Assembly: GCA_023247935.1 (NCBI GenBank) | Contig: JAHFFM010000074.1 | Coordinates: 1 to 8,710 of the forward strand | DNA length: 8,710 nt | From: Candidatus Omnitrophota bacterium | Lineage (GTDB): Bacteria; Omnitrophota; Gorgyraeia; 2-02-FULL-51-18 | Direction: 5' to 3' | The notes under the pieces: generated by a model | Seen by the model: only the letters and a program-made list of their open reading frames with translations | Databases searched by the model: none | What the model was told of the DNA's origin: nothing | Part shown: positions 1-7,322 of the stretch, piece by piece | Layout of the letters: each line of letters opens with the position of its first letter | How positions within the stretch are numbered: position 1 is the first letter of the stretch | Translations under genes and position numbers: made by a program

Positions 1-129
<129 letters not shown>

Positions 130-130
130 A

Positions 131-2257
131 TTATCTGCTTCTTCTTTGTTCCATCGCTTCTTGAGTATTGCTTACCTTAATAATTTTTTCCGCTACGTTT
201 TTTGGAACCTGCGCGTAATAAGAGGGTTGCATAATAAACGTCGCGCGGCCCTGAGTCAAGCTTCTTACGGCTGTGGAATATCCGAACATTTCGGAAAGAG
301 GCACAAATCCGCGTATTGCTTTCATTTGACCCTTTTGGCTGGGCGCCTCAATTTTACACCGGCGCGAAGAAAGATCGCCGATGACTTGCCCCATAAAATC
401 TTCAGGTGTTACAACTTCGATATCCATAATCGGTTCAAGCAAAATTGCACTGGCCTTGCGCATGCCATCTTTAAACGCAAAAATAGCCGCCATTTTAAAA
501 GCCAATTCAGAAGAATCAACGACGTGAAATGATCCATCAACGAGTTCCACATGTACGTCGGTCACTGGATAACCAGCCAAAGCTCCGGACTGCGCCGCTT
601 CCATAACGCCAGCTTTCACCGCCGGAATATACTCACGCGGGATAGCGCCGCCAACAATTTTATTCTCAAAAGTGACAAGCCCTTTTTCGTTAGCCTCGGG
701 ATCGTCAGAGGCAGGACGCATTTTGAATTCCACGTGACCGTATTGACCACGACCGCCGGATTGTTGAATGTGCTTACCGACGATTTCAACATCCTTGGTG
801 ATTGTTTCTTTGAAAGCAACCTGCGGTTTTCCCACATTCGCTTCGACTTTAAATTCGCGTTTCATGCGGTCAACGATAATTTCCAAATGCAATTCACCCA
901 TTCCGCTGATAATCGTTTCACCGGTTTCCTGGTCATAATGCACACGCAGCGTCGGATCTTCTTCGCGGAGACGTCCTAAAGCCATGCCCAGTTTTTCCTG
1001 GTCCGCTTTGGAAGCCGGCTCAATGGCCATATCAATAACAGGGTCCGCAAATTGCATTTTCTCGAGAATAATAGGATTTTTTTCATCGCAAACTGTATCG
1101 CCCGTTTCCGTTTTTTTGAAACCGACGCAAGCGCCGATATCGCCCGCACAGATCTCGTCTACGATTTCTTGCTTATTGGCATGAAGTTTGACAAGTTTTC
1201 CAACGCGCTCACGCTCATTTTTGGAAGCGTTGTAAACATAGGTGCCGGAAGTAATAATTCCCGAATACACGCGCACGAAAGTTAATTTACCGACAAATGG
1301 ATCCGTCGCAATTTTAAAAGCCAGCGCTGAAAGCGGCTCGGTGACATTAGGTTTTCTTGAAATCTCTGCATTTGTATTAGGATCTGTGCCCGGTACCGGA
1401 GGAACATCCAAAGGTGATGGCAAGTAATCCACAACGGCATCCAACATCAACTGGACACCCTTATTTTTAAAAGCGGTTCCGCAAAGAATACCGACAAAAT
1501 GATTTCCGGTGATCGTGCGGCGAAGCGCTTTTTTTAACTCATCATTAGAAACTGTTTCGCCGTTGATGAATTTCTCCATCAATTTTTCGTCAACCTCGGC
1601 GACCTTTTCAACCAACTCAGCCCGGGCTGTCTGCGCTTTTTCCTTATATTCAGCGGGAATTTCAACCACTTCATAAGTACTGCCAAGATCTTCGCTGTGA
1701 TAAATTTTCGCATTCATTTCCACAAGGTCAATTTGGCCTTGGAATTTATCTTCCGCGCCGATAGGAAGCTGAATGGGAGCCGCAGAAGGCGTCAGGCGAT
1801 CCCGGATCTGAGAAACCACGGTTTCAAAATCCGCACCGACACGATCCATTTTATTAATGAAACAAATTCGAGGAACTTTATAACGATCGGCCTGGCGCCA
1901 GACTGTTTCAGACTGAGGTTCCACGCCGCCAAGCGCGCAAAACACAATGACGGCACCGTCAAGAACTTTTAAGGAACGCTCCACTTCCACGGTGAAATCC
2001 ACATGGCCAGGGGTATCAATGAGGTTTAAACGGTAATCTTTCCAAAAACAAGTAGTGGCTGCAGCCGTAATCGTGATGCCTCTTTCCTGTTCCTGCTCCA
2101 TCCAGTCCATGGTGGCGGTGCCTTCATGCACTTCACCCATGCGATGCACCTTACCCGTGTAATAAAGGACTCGTTCAGATGTCGTGGTTTTACCCGCGTC
2201 AATATGAGCTGCGATACCGAAATTTCTTGTTTTTTCTAAAGGATAAACATTTGCCAT
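131..2257 (-). CDS. fusA: Elongation factor G (translocase GTPase)
   Basis: EF-G catalyses GTP-dependent translocation of tRNA and mRNA on the ribosome and helps recycle ribosomes with RRF. The 708-residue product is of normal length (E. coli about 704). GTPase motifs are all visible: G1 AHIDAGKT at 17-24, G2 within RGITI at 59-63, G3 DTPGH at 81-85, G4 NKMD at 135-138, and the G5 region CGTAFKNKG at 259-267. Domain II starts near 305. Domain III includes the [10 protein letters not shown] segment near 451-460. Domain IV includes [11 protein letters not shown] at 501-511 and the tip loop [12 protein letters not shown], whose H578 corresponds to the conserved tip histidine. The start [20 protein letters not shown] matches the family N-terminus, so the ATG is secure even though the Shine-Dalgarno match is poor. 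The gene ends in tandem TAA codons. It looks like canonical FusA rather than a tetracycline-resistance or mitochondrial-like paralogue, and I see no truncation or frameshift. Confidence 0.98.
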   Translation of the reverse strand: MANVYPLEKTRNFGIAAHIDAGKTTTSERVLYYTGKVHRMGEVHEGTATMDWMEQEQERGITITAAATTCFWKDYRLNLIDTPGHVDFTVEVERSLKVLDGAVIVFCALGGVEPQSETVWRQADRYKVPRICFINKMDRVGADFETVVSQIRDRLTPSAAPIQLPIGAEDKFQGQIDLVEMNAKIYHSEDLGSTYEVVEIPAEYKEKAQTARAELVEKVAEVDEKLMEKFINGETVSNDELKKALRRTITGNHFVGILCGTAFKNKGVQLMLDAVVDYLPSPLDVPPVPGTDPNTNAEISRKPNVTEPLSALAFKIATDPFVGKLTFVRVYSGIITSGTYVYNASKNERERVGKLVKLHANKQEIVDEICAGDIGACVGFKKTETGDTVCDEKNPIILEKMQFADPVIDMAIEPASKADQEKLGMALGRLREEDPTLRVHYDQETGETIISGMGELHLEIIVDRMKREFKVEANVGKPQVAFKETITKDVEIVGKHIQQSGGRGQYGHVEFKMRPASDDPEANEKGLVTFENKIVGGAIPREYIPAVKAGVMEAAQSGALAGYPVTDVHVELVDGSFHVVDSSELAFKMAAIFAFKDGMRKASAILLEPIMDIEVVTPEDFMGQVIGDLSSRRCKIEAPSQKGQMKAIRGFVPLSEMFGYSTAVRSLTQGRATFIMQPSYYAQVPKNVAEKIIKVSNTQEAMEQRRSR

Positions 2258-2280
2258 AAAATTAACCCAAAACGTAAAAC

Positions 2281-2301
2281 GAATAGTGAATAGCGAATAA
2301 C
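2281..2301. repeat. Tandem heptamer repeat, three copies
   Basis: On the plus strand, three consecutive 7-nt units read GAATAGT, GAATAGC and GAATAAC. A degenerate fourth unit GTAAAAC (2274-2280, five of seven positions matching the third unit) adjoins on the left. On the coding strand the units read GTTATTC, GCTATTC and ACTATTC, and they end about 23 nt before the fusA start codon. The array is short and could have arisen by polymerase slippage. No function can be assigned. Confidence 0.7.
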
Positions 2302-2305
2302 TCTG

Positions 2306-2380
2306 GTGTCGCTAAGCGACTTTTATTATAAGTCACGGAGTGACTCAACAGCTCTTCGCTTTTAGCTGATCGCTTGACAC
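2306..2380 (-). repeat. Nested inverted repeats: possible three-way-junction RNA fold upstream of fusA
   Basis: Outer arms: 2306-2310 (GTGTC) pairs with 2376-2380 (GACAC). After a 3-nt bulge at 2311-2313, 2314-2319 (AAGCGA) pairs with 2370-2375 (TCGCTT), giving 11 bp. Two hairpins lie inside: AGTCAC/GTGACT at 2331-2336 and 2340-2345 with a 3-nt loop, and CAGCT/AGCTG at 2349-2353 and 2364-2368 with a 10-nt loop. An alternative hairpin GTCGC-TAA-GCGAC at 2308-2320 would compete with the outer stem, so two mutually exclusive folds are possible. It could be a structured fusA leader, a protein-binding site, or a decayed palindromic element. The pairings are read directly from sequence; function is unknown. 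Confidence 0.5.
2320..2348 (-). promoter_or_regulatory. Candidate sigma-70-type promoter for fusA-tuf
   Basis: The coding strand contains a perfect -10 hexamer TATAAT at 2325-2330, but at 15-18 nt spacing no hexamer resembling TTGACA lies upstream of it. A second reading pairs TTGAGT (2343-2348, four of six to consensus) with TAAAAG (2320-2325, four of six) at a 17-nt spacing. Either would start transcription about 50-60 nt upstream of the fusA ATG and give fusA-tuf transcription in addition to read-through from rpoB-rpsG. The stretch is AT-rich, so a chance match is quite possible. Confidence 0.27.
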
Positions 2381-2386
2381 TCATTT

Positions 2387-2857
2387 TTACCACCGATAAT
2401 GGCTGAAAGCTCTGTTCGCCTCGGCCATTTTGTGAATTTCTTCGCGTTTTTTAACGGAAGTGCCTTGACCGTGAAATGCGTCGACGATTTCATCCGCCAA
2501 GCGCTGCTTCATCGGCTTACCTTTTCTTCCACGCGCCGCATTCCGCATCCAACGCATAGCCAACTGAGCGCCGCGATCCCCGCGAACTTCAACCGGGATT
2601 TGATAGGTGGCGCCACCGACCCTGCGGGACTTCAATTCAAGGAGGGGCCTAACATTATCAATCGCCTTCATAAAAACTTCAATAGGATCCGCTTTCTGCG
2701 TCTTTTGGGCAACGATGTCCAAAGCGCCGTAAACAATCTTTTCAGCGTTCCACTTTTTACCGTCCATCATCACAATATTCATGAAACGGGAAACAAGTTT
2801 GTTATTAAATTTAGGATCGGGAATTACTTCTCTGCGATCGGCTCTTCTTCTTCTCAT
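2387..2857 (-). CDS. rpsG: 30S ribosomal protein S7
   Basis: S7 is a primary assembly protein that nucleates the 3' major (head) domain of 16S rRNA and lines the E site and mRNA exit channel. The 156-residue length is the bacterial norm. Recognisable parts are the basic N-terminus [10 protein letters not shown], the motif PDPKFNN at 13-19, the beta-hairpin segment [18 protein letters not shown] at 74-91 that reaches the E site, and the characteristic C-terminal end [26 protein letters not shown] block, with conserved HYRW at 153-156. The start ATG overlaps the rpsL stop in ATGA and has AGGAG seven bases upstream, so the start is well supported. In E. coli, S7 represses its own operon by binding the rpsL-rpsG intercistronic RNA. 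Here that spacer does not exist, so this control must be absent or located elsewhere. Confidence 0.98.
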   Translation of the reverse strand: MRRRRADRREVIPDPKFNNKLVSRFMNIVMMDGKKWNAEKIVYGALDIVAQKTQKADPIEVFMKAIDNVRPLLELKSRRVGGATYQIPVEVRGDRGAQLAMRWMRNAARGRKGKPMKQRLADEIVDAFHGQGTSVKKREEIHKMAEANRAFSHYRW

Positions 2858-3258
2858 TTCTTAGCTCCTGCAGCGGCTTTGCCGTCACCCTTAGGCGCTT
2901 TAGCGCCATATTTGGAACGCGAACGACGGCGATCCGCAACACCCGATGTATCCAATGTGCCGCGAACAATATGATAACGAACACCCGGAAGATCCTTCAC
3001 ACGGCCTCCGCGAATGGTCACGATTGAATGTTCCTGTAAATTATGTCCTACGCCCGGAATATAAGCGGTAACTTCGATTCCGTTAGTCAAACGCACACGC
3101 GCCACTTTACGAAGCGCTGAGTTCGGTTTTTTTGGCGTTTGCGTTTTGACTTGCAAACACACACCGCGTCTCTGCGGACAATTTGTCAGCGCCGGAGATT
3201 TTGTCTTTGATTTGACTTTTTTCCGCCCGAGGCGGATCAACTGGTTAATCGTAGGCAT
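2854..3258 (-). CDS. rpsL: 30S ribosomal protein S12
   Basis: S12 sits at the decoding centre of the small subunit and affects fidelity and streptomycin response. The core aligns throughout with the family: [13 protein letters not shown] at 22-34, [12 protein letters not shown] at 41-52, GHNLQEHS at 71-78, and [14 protein letters not shown] at 83-96. Lys43 and Lys88, the usual streptomycin-resistance positions, are both lysine, so no target mutation is seen there. Asp89, methylthiolated by RimO in some bacteria, is present. At 134 residues it is about ten longer than E. coli S12, because of a Gly/Ala/Lys-rich tail ([10 protein letters not shown]). The start codon shares one base with the rpoC stop (TAATG), with a modest GGAAG seven bases upstream, which suggests coupling to rpoC translation. 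No L7Ae-family gene separates it from rpoC, unlike in many Bacillota. Confidence 0.98.
   Translation of the reverse strand: MPTINQLIRLGRKKVKSKTKSPALTNCPQRRGVCLQVKTQTPKKPNSALRKVARVRLTNGIEVTAYIPGVGHNLQEHSIVTIRGGRVKDLPGVRYHIVRGTLDTSGVADRRRSRSKYGAKAPKGDGKAAAGAKK
2865..2869 (-). promoter_or_regulatory. Shine-Dalgarno sequence of rpsG inside rpsL
   Basis: AGGAG on the coding strand lies seven bases before the rpsG ATG. It is embedded in the codons for the last residues of the S12 tail (AGAKK), and the rpsL stop and rpsG start overlap as ATGA. The 3' end of rpsL therefore serves both coding and initiation. Confidence 0.85.
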
Positions 3259-6200
3259 TACTTTTCTTCCGTTCCTATCAATTCTTCTGCCGCTAATTTC
3301 TTAGCGGATTTTGTTTTCTTTGTTTCTTGTTCCACATGACGCGTAATTTCGACGCGTCTCTGCCCTGCGAAGCCTGTTCCGGCAGGAATAAGGTGGCCCA
3401 TAATAACGTTTTCTTTCAATCCAAGCAAGAAATCTCTTTTGCCTGCCGCAGCCGCATCCGTTAGCACACGAGTTGTCTCTTGAAAACTCGCCGCTGAAAT
3501 GAAACTGTCCGTTGAAAGTGAGGCACGCGTAATTCCCAAAAGAATCGGTTCTGCTTTAGCCGGATCTTTTTTCTTCTTTTCCACGCGCTCGTTTTCTTCA
3601 ATAAGTTTCCAACGATCCACTTGCTGGCCCGCTAAGAAATCCGTGTCTCCCCCATCGGCAATACGCACTTTGCGAAGCATTTGACGAACGATAACTTCAA
3701 TGTGCTTATCGTTGATGGACACACCTTGCAAACGATAAACTTCTTGAATTTCATTCACCAAATATTCCTGCAATTTACGTTCCCCGCTGATGCGGAGAAT
3801 GTCTTGAGGAACCACAGGTCCGTCAACTAATTGTTGGCCGGAAAATACATAATCGCCTTTGTACACATTGAGATGCTTGCCATGCGGAATGAGATATTCT
3901 TTTTTCATTCCGGTTGAACTCTTCACAACAACACGACGATGACCTTTTTTGGATTCTCCGAATTCCACGATACCGTCGATTTCGGAAATGATAGCCGGAT
4001 CTTTCGGACGGCGCGCTTCAAAAAGTTCGGCCACACGCGGAAGACCACCGGTGATATCTTTTGTTTTTGTAATTTTTCTAGGTGTTTTTGCGATCAAATC
4101 ACCGGCGGAAACTTTCATACCGTCATCTACCACGATATGCGCTCCCGTAGGAATCGGGTAAATCGCAAGAACGTCTTTCTTGTGATCCAAAATCAGAATT
4201 TGAGGATGGTGTTCACCGCGGTGCTCAATGATAACCCGTTCCACGTTGCCCGTGGCCGGATCCAATTGTTTGTGCATCGTGGCTTCTTCGATGATGTCTT
4301 CGTATTTCACCAATCCCTCAACTTCGGTGAAGATAGCGGCATTGTAAGGATCCCACTCAATAAACATCTGACCTTTGGTCACTTTTCCGCCGTCCGTCAC
4401 TTTGAGATTTCCGCCATGAGGAACCGCGTGCCGTTCAAGTTCGCGGCCTGATGTGTCATGAATGGAGATTTGGCCGTTTCGGGTCAAAATAACATAGGTG
4501 TTATTTTTGAGTTCAACAATTTTAACATTGTGATATTTCATGGTTCCGTTGTTTTTGGCTTTCAAAGAAGATTCCGTCACGGTGCGGCTTGCTGTTCCAC
4601 CGATATGAAATGTTCTCATGGTAAGCTGCGTTCCCGGTTCGCCGATAGACTGCGCCGCGATGATTCCCACCGCTTCGCCTAATTCCACCAAGCGCCCCGT
4701 CGCCAAATTGCGGCCATAGCAGCGGGCGCAAACGCCACGCCTGGCTTCGCAGGTCAAAACGGAACGAATTTTAATTTTGTCAATGCCAGCTTCTTCAATT
4801 TTCTTGGCCGCCTCTTCACTGATTTCTTGATTGGCTTCAACAATCTGAGTATCGCTGACGACGTCGACAATGCTATCGGATGCAACGCGTCCCACAACTC
4901 TTTCGCGAAGCGGGATTACGATTTCATCGCCTTCGACAATGGCTTCCACAAAAATTCCCTTCACCGTGCCGCAATCCTCAACGTTGATGATGACGTCTTG
5001 AGCCACGTCCACCAAACGACGGGTCAGATAACCGGCGTCCGCCGTCTTAAGCGCGGTATCCGCCAAACCTTTGCGGGCGCCGTGCGTGGAAATAAAATAT
5101 TCCAACATCGTGAGACCTTCGCGGAAGTTGGCTTTGATCGGGCTTTCAATAATTTCACCCGACGGCTTGGCCATCAAACCACGCATACCAGCCAGCTGAC
5201 GAATCTGCTGTTTGGAACCACGCGCGCCGGAATCGGCCATCATAAAAAGAGGATTAAAACTATCCAGCTCTGTGAAGACGCTGTCCGCCACTTCATCCGT
5301 GGTCTGAGTCCAAATATCCACGATATTGTTGTAGCGTTCACCTTCGGTGATGACACCACGGCGATATTGTTCTTCAACTTTAGAAACTTTCTCCTGAGCT
5401 TTTTCCAGATACATGGCTTTTTTAGAAGGAATATGCAAATCCTCGAGCGAAATAGAAATACCGGCGAGAGTGGCGTACTCAAAACCAAGATCCTTGAGAT
5501 CATCCAAAAGCTGAATCGTGCGGTGATGCCCCATAATCTTGTAGCATTCCGCAATAACTTTATTCAACCTGGATTTGGTAAGTAATTCATTGAAATAAGG
5601 AACTTCCGCAGGCAGGAGCTGATTAAAAATAACTCTTCCGGTGGTGGTTTCAACAAGATTGCCTTTGACGCGGACTTTGATTTTTGCGTGAAGGTCCAGC
5701 TCTTTGTCGTTATAAGCAATGATGACTTCTTCGGAGTCCGAGAAAATCTTGCCTTCTCCCAGGGCCTTAGGTCTTTCCTTAGATAGATAGTAAGAACCCA
5801 ACACGATGTCTTGGCTAGGTGTCGCCACTGGACGTCCGTCCGCAGGCGAAAAAATATTATTGATTGAAAGAAGCAGGATACGACATTCAATTTGAGCTTC
5901 GAGGGATAGAGGCACGTGAACGGCCATCTGGTCACCGTCAAAGTCGGCGTTAAATGCGGCGCAGACGAGCGGATGGATACGGATCGCTTTTCCTTCGACC
6001 AGCACAGGTTCAAAAGCCTGAATACCCAGGCGGTGCAGTGTAGGGGCGCGATTCAACATCACAGGATGGTTCTTGATCACTTGCTCTAAAATGTCCCAAA
6101 CTTCAAGGCGTTCTTTTTCCACCATGCGCTTGGCACTTTTGATTGTATGAACAAAACCCATCTCACGAAGCTTCTTGATAATAAACGGTTCGAAAAGTTC

Positions 6201-7322
6201 AAGTGCCATTTTCTTTGGCAAGCCGCATTGATGCAGTTTCAATTCGGGACCGACCACGATAACGGAACGGCCGGAATAATCCACGCGTTTCCCAAGAAGG
6301 TTCTGACGGAAACGACCTTGTTTACCCTTCAACATGTCGCTCAAGCTCTTAAGCGGTCTATTGCCGGAACCAAGCACAGGGCGTCCATGACGACCATTGT
6401 CAAAAAGGGCGTCCACGGCTTCCTGAAGCATACGCTTTTCGTTACGAACAATAACTTCAGGGGCACGGAGCTCAAGAAGTTTTTTCAAGCGATTGTTGCG
6501 GTTAATGACACGACGATATAGATCATTTAAATCACTGGTGGCAAAACGACCGCCGTCCAGAGGAACAAGAGGACGAAGGTCCGGAGGAATCACCGGAACA
6601 ACTTCGAGAATCATCCACTCCGCCAGATTTCCGGATTTTTGAATGGACTCCACAATACGAAGATTTTTGATGATCTTCTTTTGAGTGGCTTCGCTCTTAA
6701 CTTGTTTCAATTCAGCATGAAGCTTGGTATTTAATTTTTCGAGATCCACTTCTTTTAAAAGATCACGGATTGCTTCGGCGCCCATCTTGGCGACAAATTT
6801 GTGGCCGTAATTCTCAACCATCTGCTGGTATTTTTCATCCGACAAAAGATCGCCCTGCTTGAGAGGCGTGTCGCCCGGCTCAATCACGACATATTCTTCA
6901 TAATAAATAATTCTCTCAAGCTCGCGAAGATTGAGCTCAAGAAGCGCTCCGATGCGCGAAGGAACGGCTTTGAAAAACCAAATATGCGTGACAGGCGTCG
7001 CAAGATCAATATGCCCCATGCGTTCGCGGCGCACTTTGGATAAAGTGACTTCCACGCCGCAACGGTCACAAACAATACCTTTATGCTTGATGCGCTTGTA
7101 CTTTCCGCAGTTGCATTCCCAATCGCGCGTAGGTCCGAAAATCTTTTCGCAGAACAAACCATCTTTTTCCGGTTTGAATGTGCGGTAATTAATGGTTTCA
7201 GGTTTTTTGACCTGTCCCTTGGACCATGAACGGATTACTTCGGGTGAAGCCATCCGGATTGAAATATAGTCAAAACTCGACGAGACAAACTCCTCGGGAT
7301 TCATGCTGGAATTGTTACTCAA
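3258..7322 (-). CDS. rpoC: DNA-directed RNA polymerase subunit beta'
   Basis: Beta' is the largest RNA polymerase subunit and holds the catalytic Mg2+. The 1354-residue product has the zinc ribbon C70, C72, C85, C88, and the active-site motif NADFDGD at 458-464, whose three aspartates bind Mg2+. It also has the bridge-helix region around 737-776 ([18 protein letters not shown]), the second zinc site C784, C858, C865, C868, and the trigger-loop start [11 protein letters not shown] at 899-909. An insertion of about 170 residues (roughly 913-1086) splits the trigger loop before [11 protein letters not shown]; its position and size match SI3 of E. coli-type enzymes. The C-terminus ends in a Lys-rich tail. 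I chose the TTG at 7322-7320 because GAGGTGG lies just upstream and because the numbering of the zinc site and NADFDGD then equals that of E. coli. An ATG six codons later (7304) is the alternative. The gene overlaps rpoB by 8 nt and rpsL by 1 nt. Confidence 0.98.
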   Translation of the reverse strand: MSNNSSMNPEEFVSSSFDYISIRMASPEVIRSWSKGQVKKPETINYRTFKPEKDGLFCEKIFGPTRDWECNCGKYKRIKHKGIVCDRCGVEVTLSKVRRERMGHIDLATPVTHIWFFKAVPSRIGALLELNLRELERIIYYEEYVVIEPGDTPLKQGDLLSDEKYQQMVENYGHKFVAKMGAEAIRDLLKEVDLEKLNTKLHAELKQVKSEATQKKIIKNLRIVESIQKSGNLAEWMILEVVPVIPPDLRPLVPLDGGRFATSDLNDLYRRVINRNNRLKKLLELRAPEVIVRNEKRMLQEAVDALFDNGRHGRPVLGSGNRPLKSLSDMLKGKQGRFRQNLLGKRVDYSGRSVIVVGPELKLHQCGLPKKMALELFEPFIIKKLREMGFVHTIKSAKRMVEKERLEVWDILEQVIKNHPVMLNRAPTLHRLGIQAFEPVLVEGKAIRIHPLVCAAFNADFDGDQMAVHVPLSLEAQIECRILLLSINNIFSPADGRPVATPSQDIVLGSYYLSKERPKALGEGKIFSDSEEVIIAYNDKELDLHAKIKVRVKGNLVETTTGRVIFNQLLPAEVPYFNELLTKSRLNKVIAECYKIMGHHRTIQLLDDLKDLGFEYATLAGISISLEDLHIPSKKAMYLEKAQEKVSKVEEQYRRGVITEGERYNNIVDIWTQTTDEVADSVFTELDSFNPLFMMADSGARGSKQQIRQLAGMRGLMAKPSGEIIESPIKANFREGLTMLEYFISTHGARKGLADTALKTADAGYLTRRLVDVAQDVIINVEDCGTVKGIFVEAIVEGDEIVIPLRERVVGRVASDSIVDVVSDTQIVEANQEISEEAAKKIEEAGIDKIKIRSVLTCEARRGVCARCYGRNLATGRLVELGEAVGIIAAQSIGEPGTQLTMRTFHIGGTASRTVTESSLKAKNNGTMKYHNVKIVELKNNTYVILTRNGQISIHDTSGRELERHAVPHGGNLKVTDGGKVTKGQMFIEWDPYNAAIFTEVEGLVKYEDIIEEATMHKQLDPATGNVERVIIEHRGEHHPQILILDHKKDVLAIYPIPTGAHIVVDDGMKVSAGDLIAKTPRKITKTKDITGGLPRVAELFEARRPKDPAIISEIDGIVEFGESKKGHRRVVVKSSTGMKKEYLIPHGKHLNVYKGDYVFSGQQLVDGPVVPQDILRISGERKLQEYLVNEIQEVYRLQGVSINDKHIEVIVRQMLRKVRIADGGDTDFLAGQQVDRWKLIEENERVEKKKKDPAKAEPILLGITRASLSTDSFISAASFQETTRVLTDAAAAGKRDFLLGLKENVIMGHLIPAGTGFAGQRRVEITRHVEQETKKTKSAKKLAAEELIGTEEK
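4065..4586 (-). other. SI3-type insertion in the beta' trigger loop (domain within rpoC)
   Basis: This segment encodes about residues 913-1086 of beta', between the two conserved halves of the trigger loop (TMRTFHIGG before, [11 protein letters not shown] after). It contains repeated beta-rich stretches, including [19 protein letters not shown] and [19 protein letters not shown], which resemble each other and fit the sandwich-barrel hybrid motif repeats known for this insertion. Bacillus- and Thermus-type enzymes lack an insertion here, so it is informative about lineage. The boundaries are approximate. Confidence 0.75.

Larger units (their letters stand above)
2258..2386 (-). other. rpsG-fusA intergenic spacer / fusA leader
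   Basis: This 129-nt stretch is the only sizeable gap in an otherwise overlapping or near-contiguous gene row. It encodes no plausible protein and is not a tRNA. It contains, in transcription order, a set of nested inverted repeats (2306-2380), a perfect TATAAT (2325-2330), a tandem heptamer repeat (2281-2301), and an AT-rich stretch just before the fusA ATG. The bases immediately upstream of that ATG read TTTTGGGTTAATTTT on the coding strand and lack a GGAGG-like core. I see no transcription terminator on the coding strand, so read-through from rpsG is expected. Confidence 0.8.

Noticed and set aside
2308..2327. Hairpin GTCGC-TAA-GCGAC followed by TTTTATT on the plus strand, resembling a rho-independent terminator
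   Set aside because: The stem is only 5 bp, the T-run is only four bases, and no plus-strand gene precedes it. On the coding strand no T-run follows any hairpin.
2306..2380. A 75-nt, cloverleaf-like stretch that might be a tRNA
   Set aside because: It lacks the T-arm GTTCRA signature, has only a bulged acceptor-like stem, and has no proper D-arm or anticodon arm on either strand.
2399..2974. 191-codon open frame on the plus strand across rpsG and rpsL
   Set aside because: It is antisense to two highly conserved ribosomal genes and shows no protein-like motif of its own, so I treat it as a shadow frame.
4827..5585. 252-codon open frame on the plus strand, antisense to rpoC
   Set aside because: It lies wholly inside the conserved rpoC reading frame, has no recognisable domain, and looks like a by-product of rpoC codon usage.
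5240..6013. Open frames on the minus strand in another phase within rpoC (5240-5554 and 5564-6013), as if rpoC were frameshifted
   Set aside because: The rpoC frame is continuous and conserved throughout this stretch, including NADFDGD at 5931-5951, so there is no frameshift and these are out-of-phase readings.
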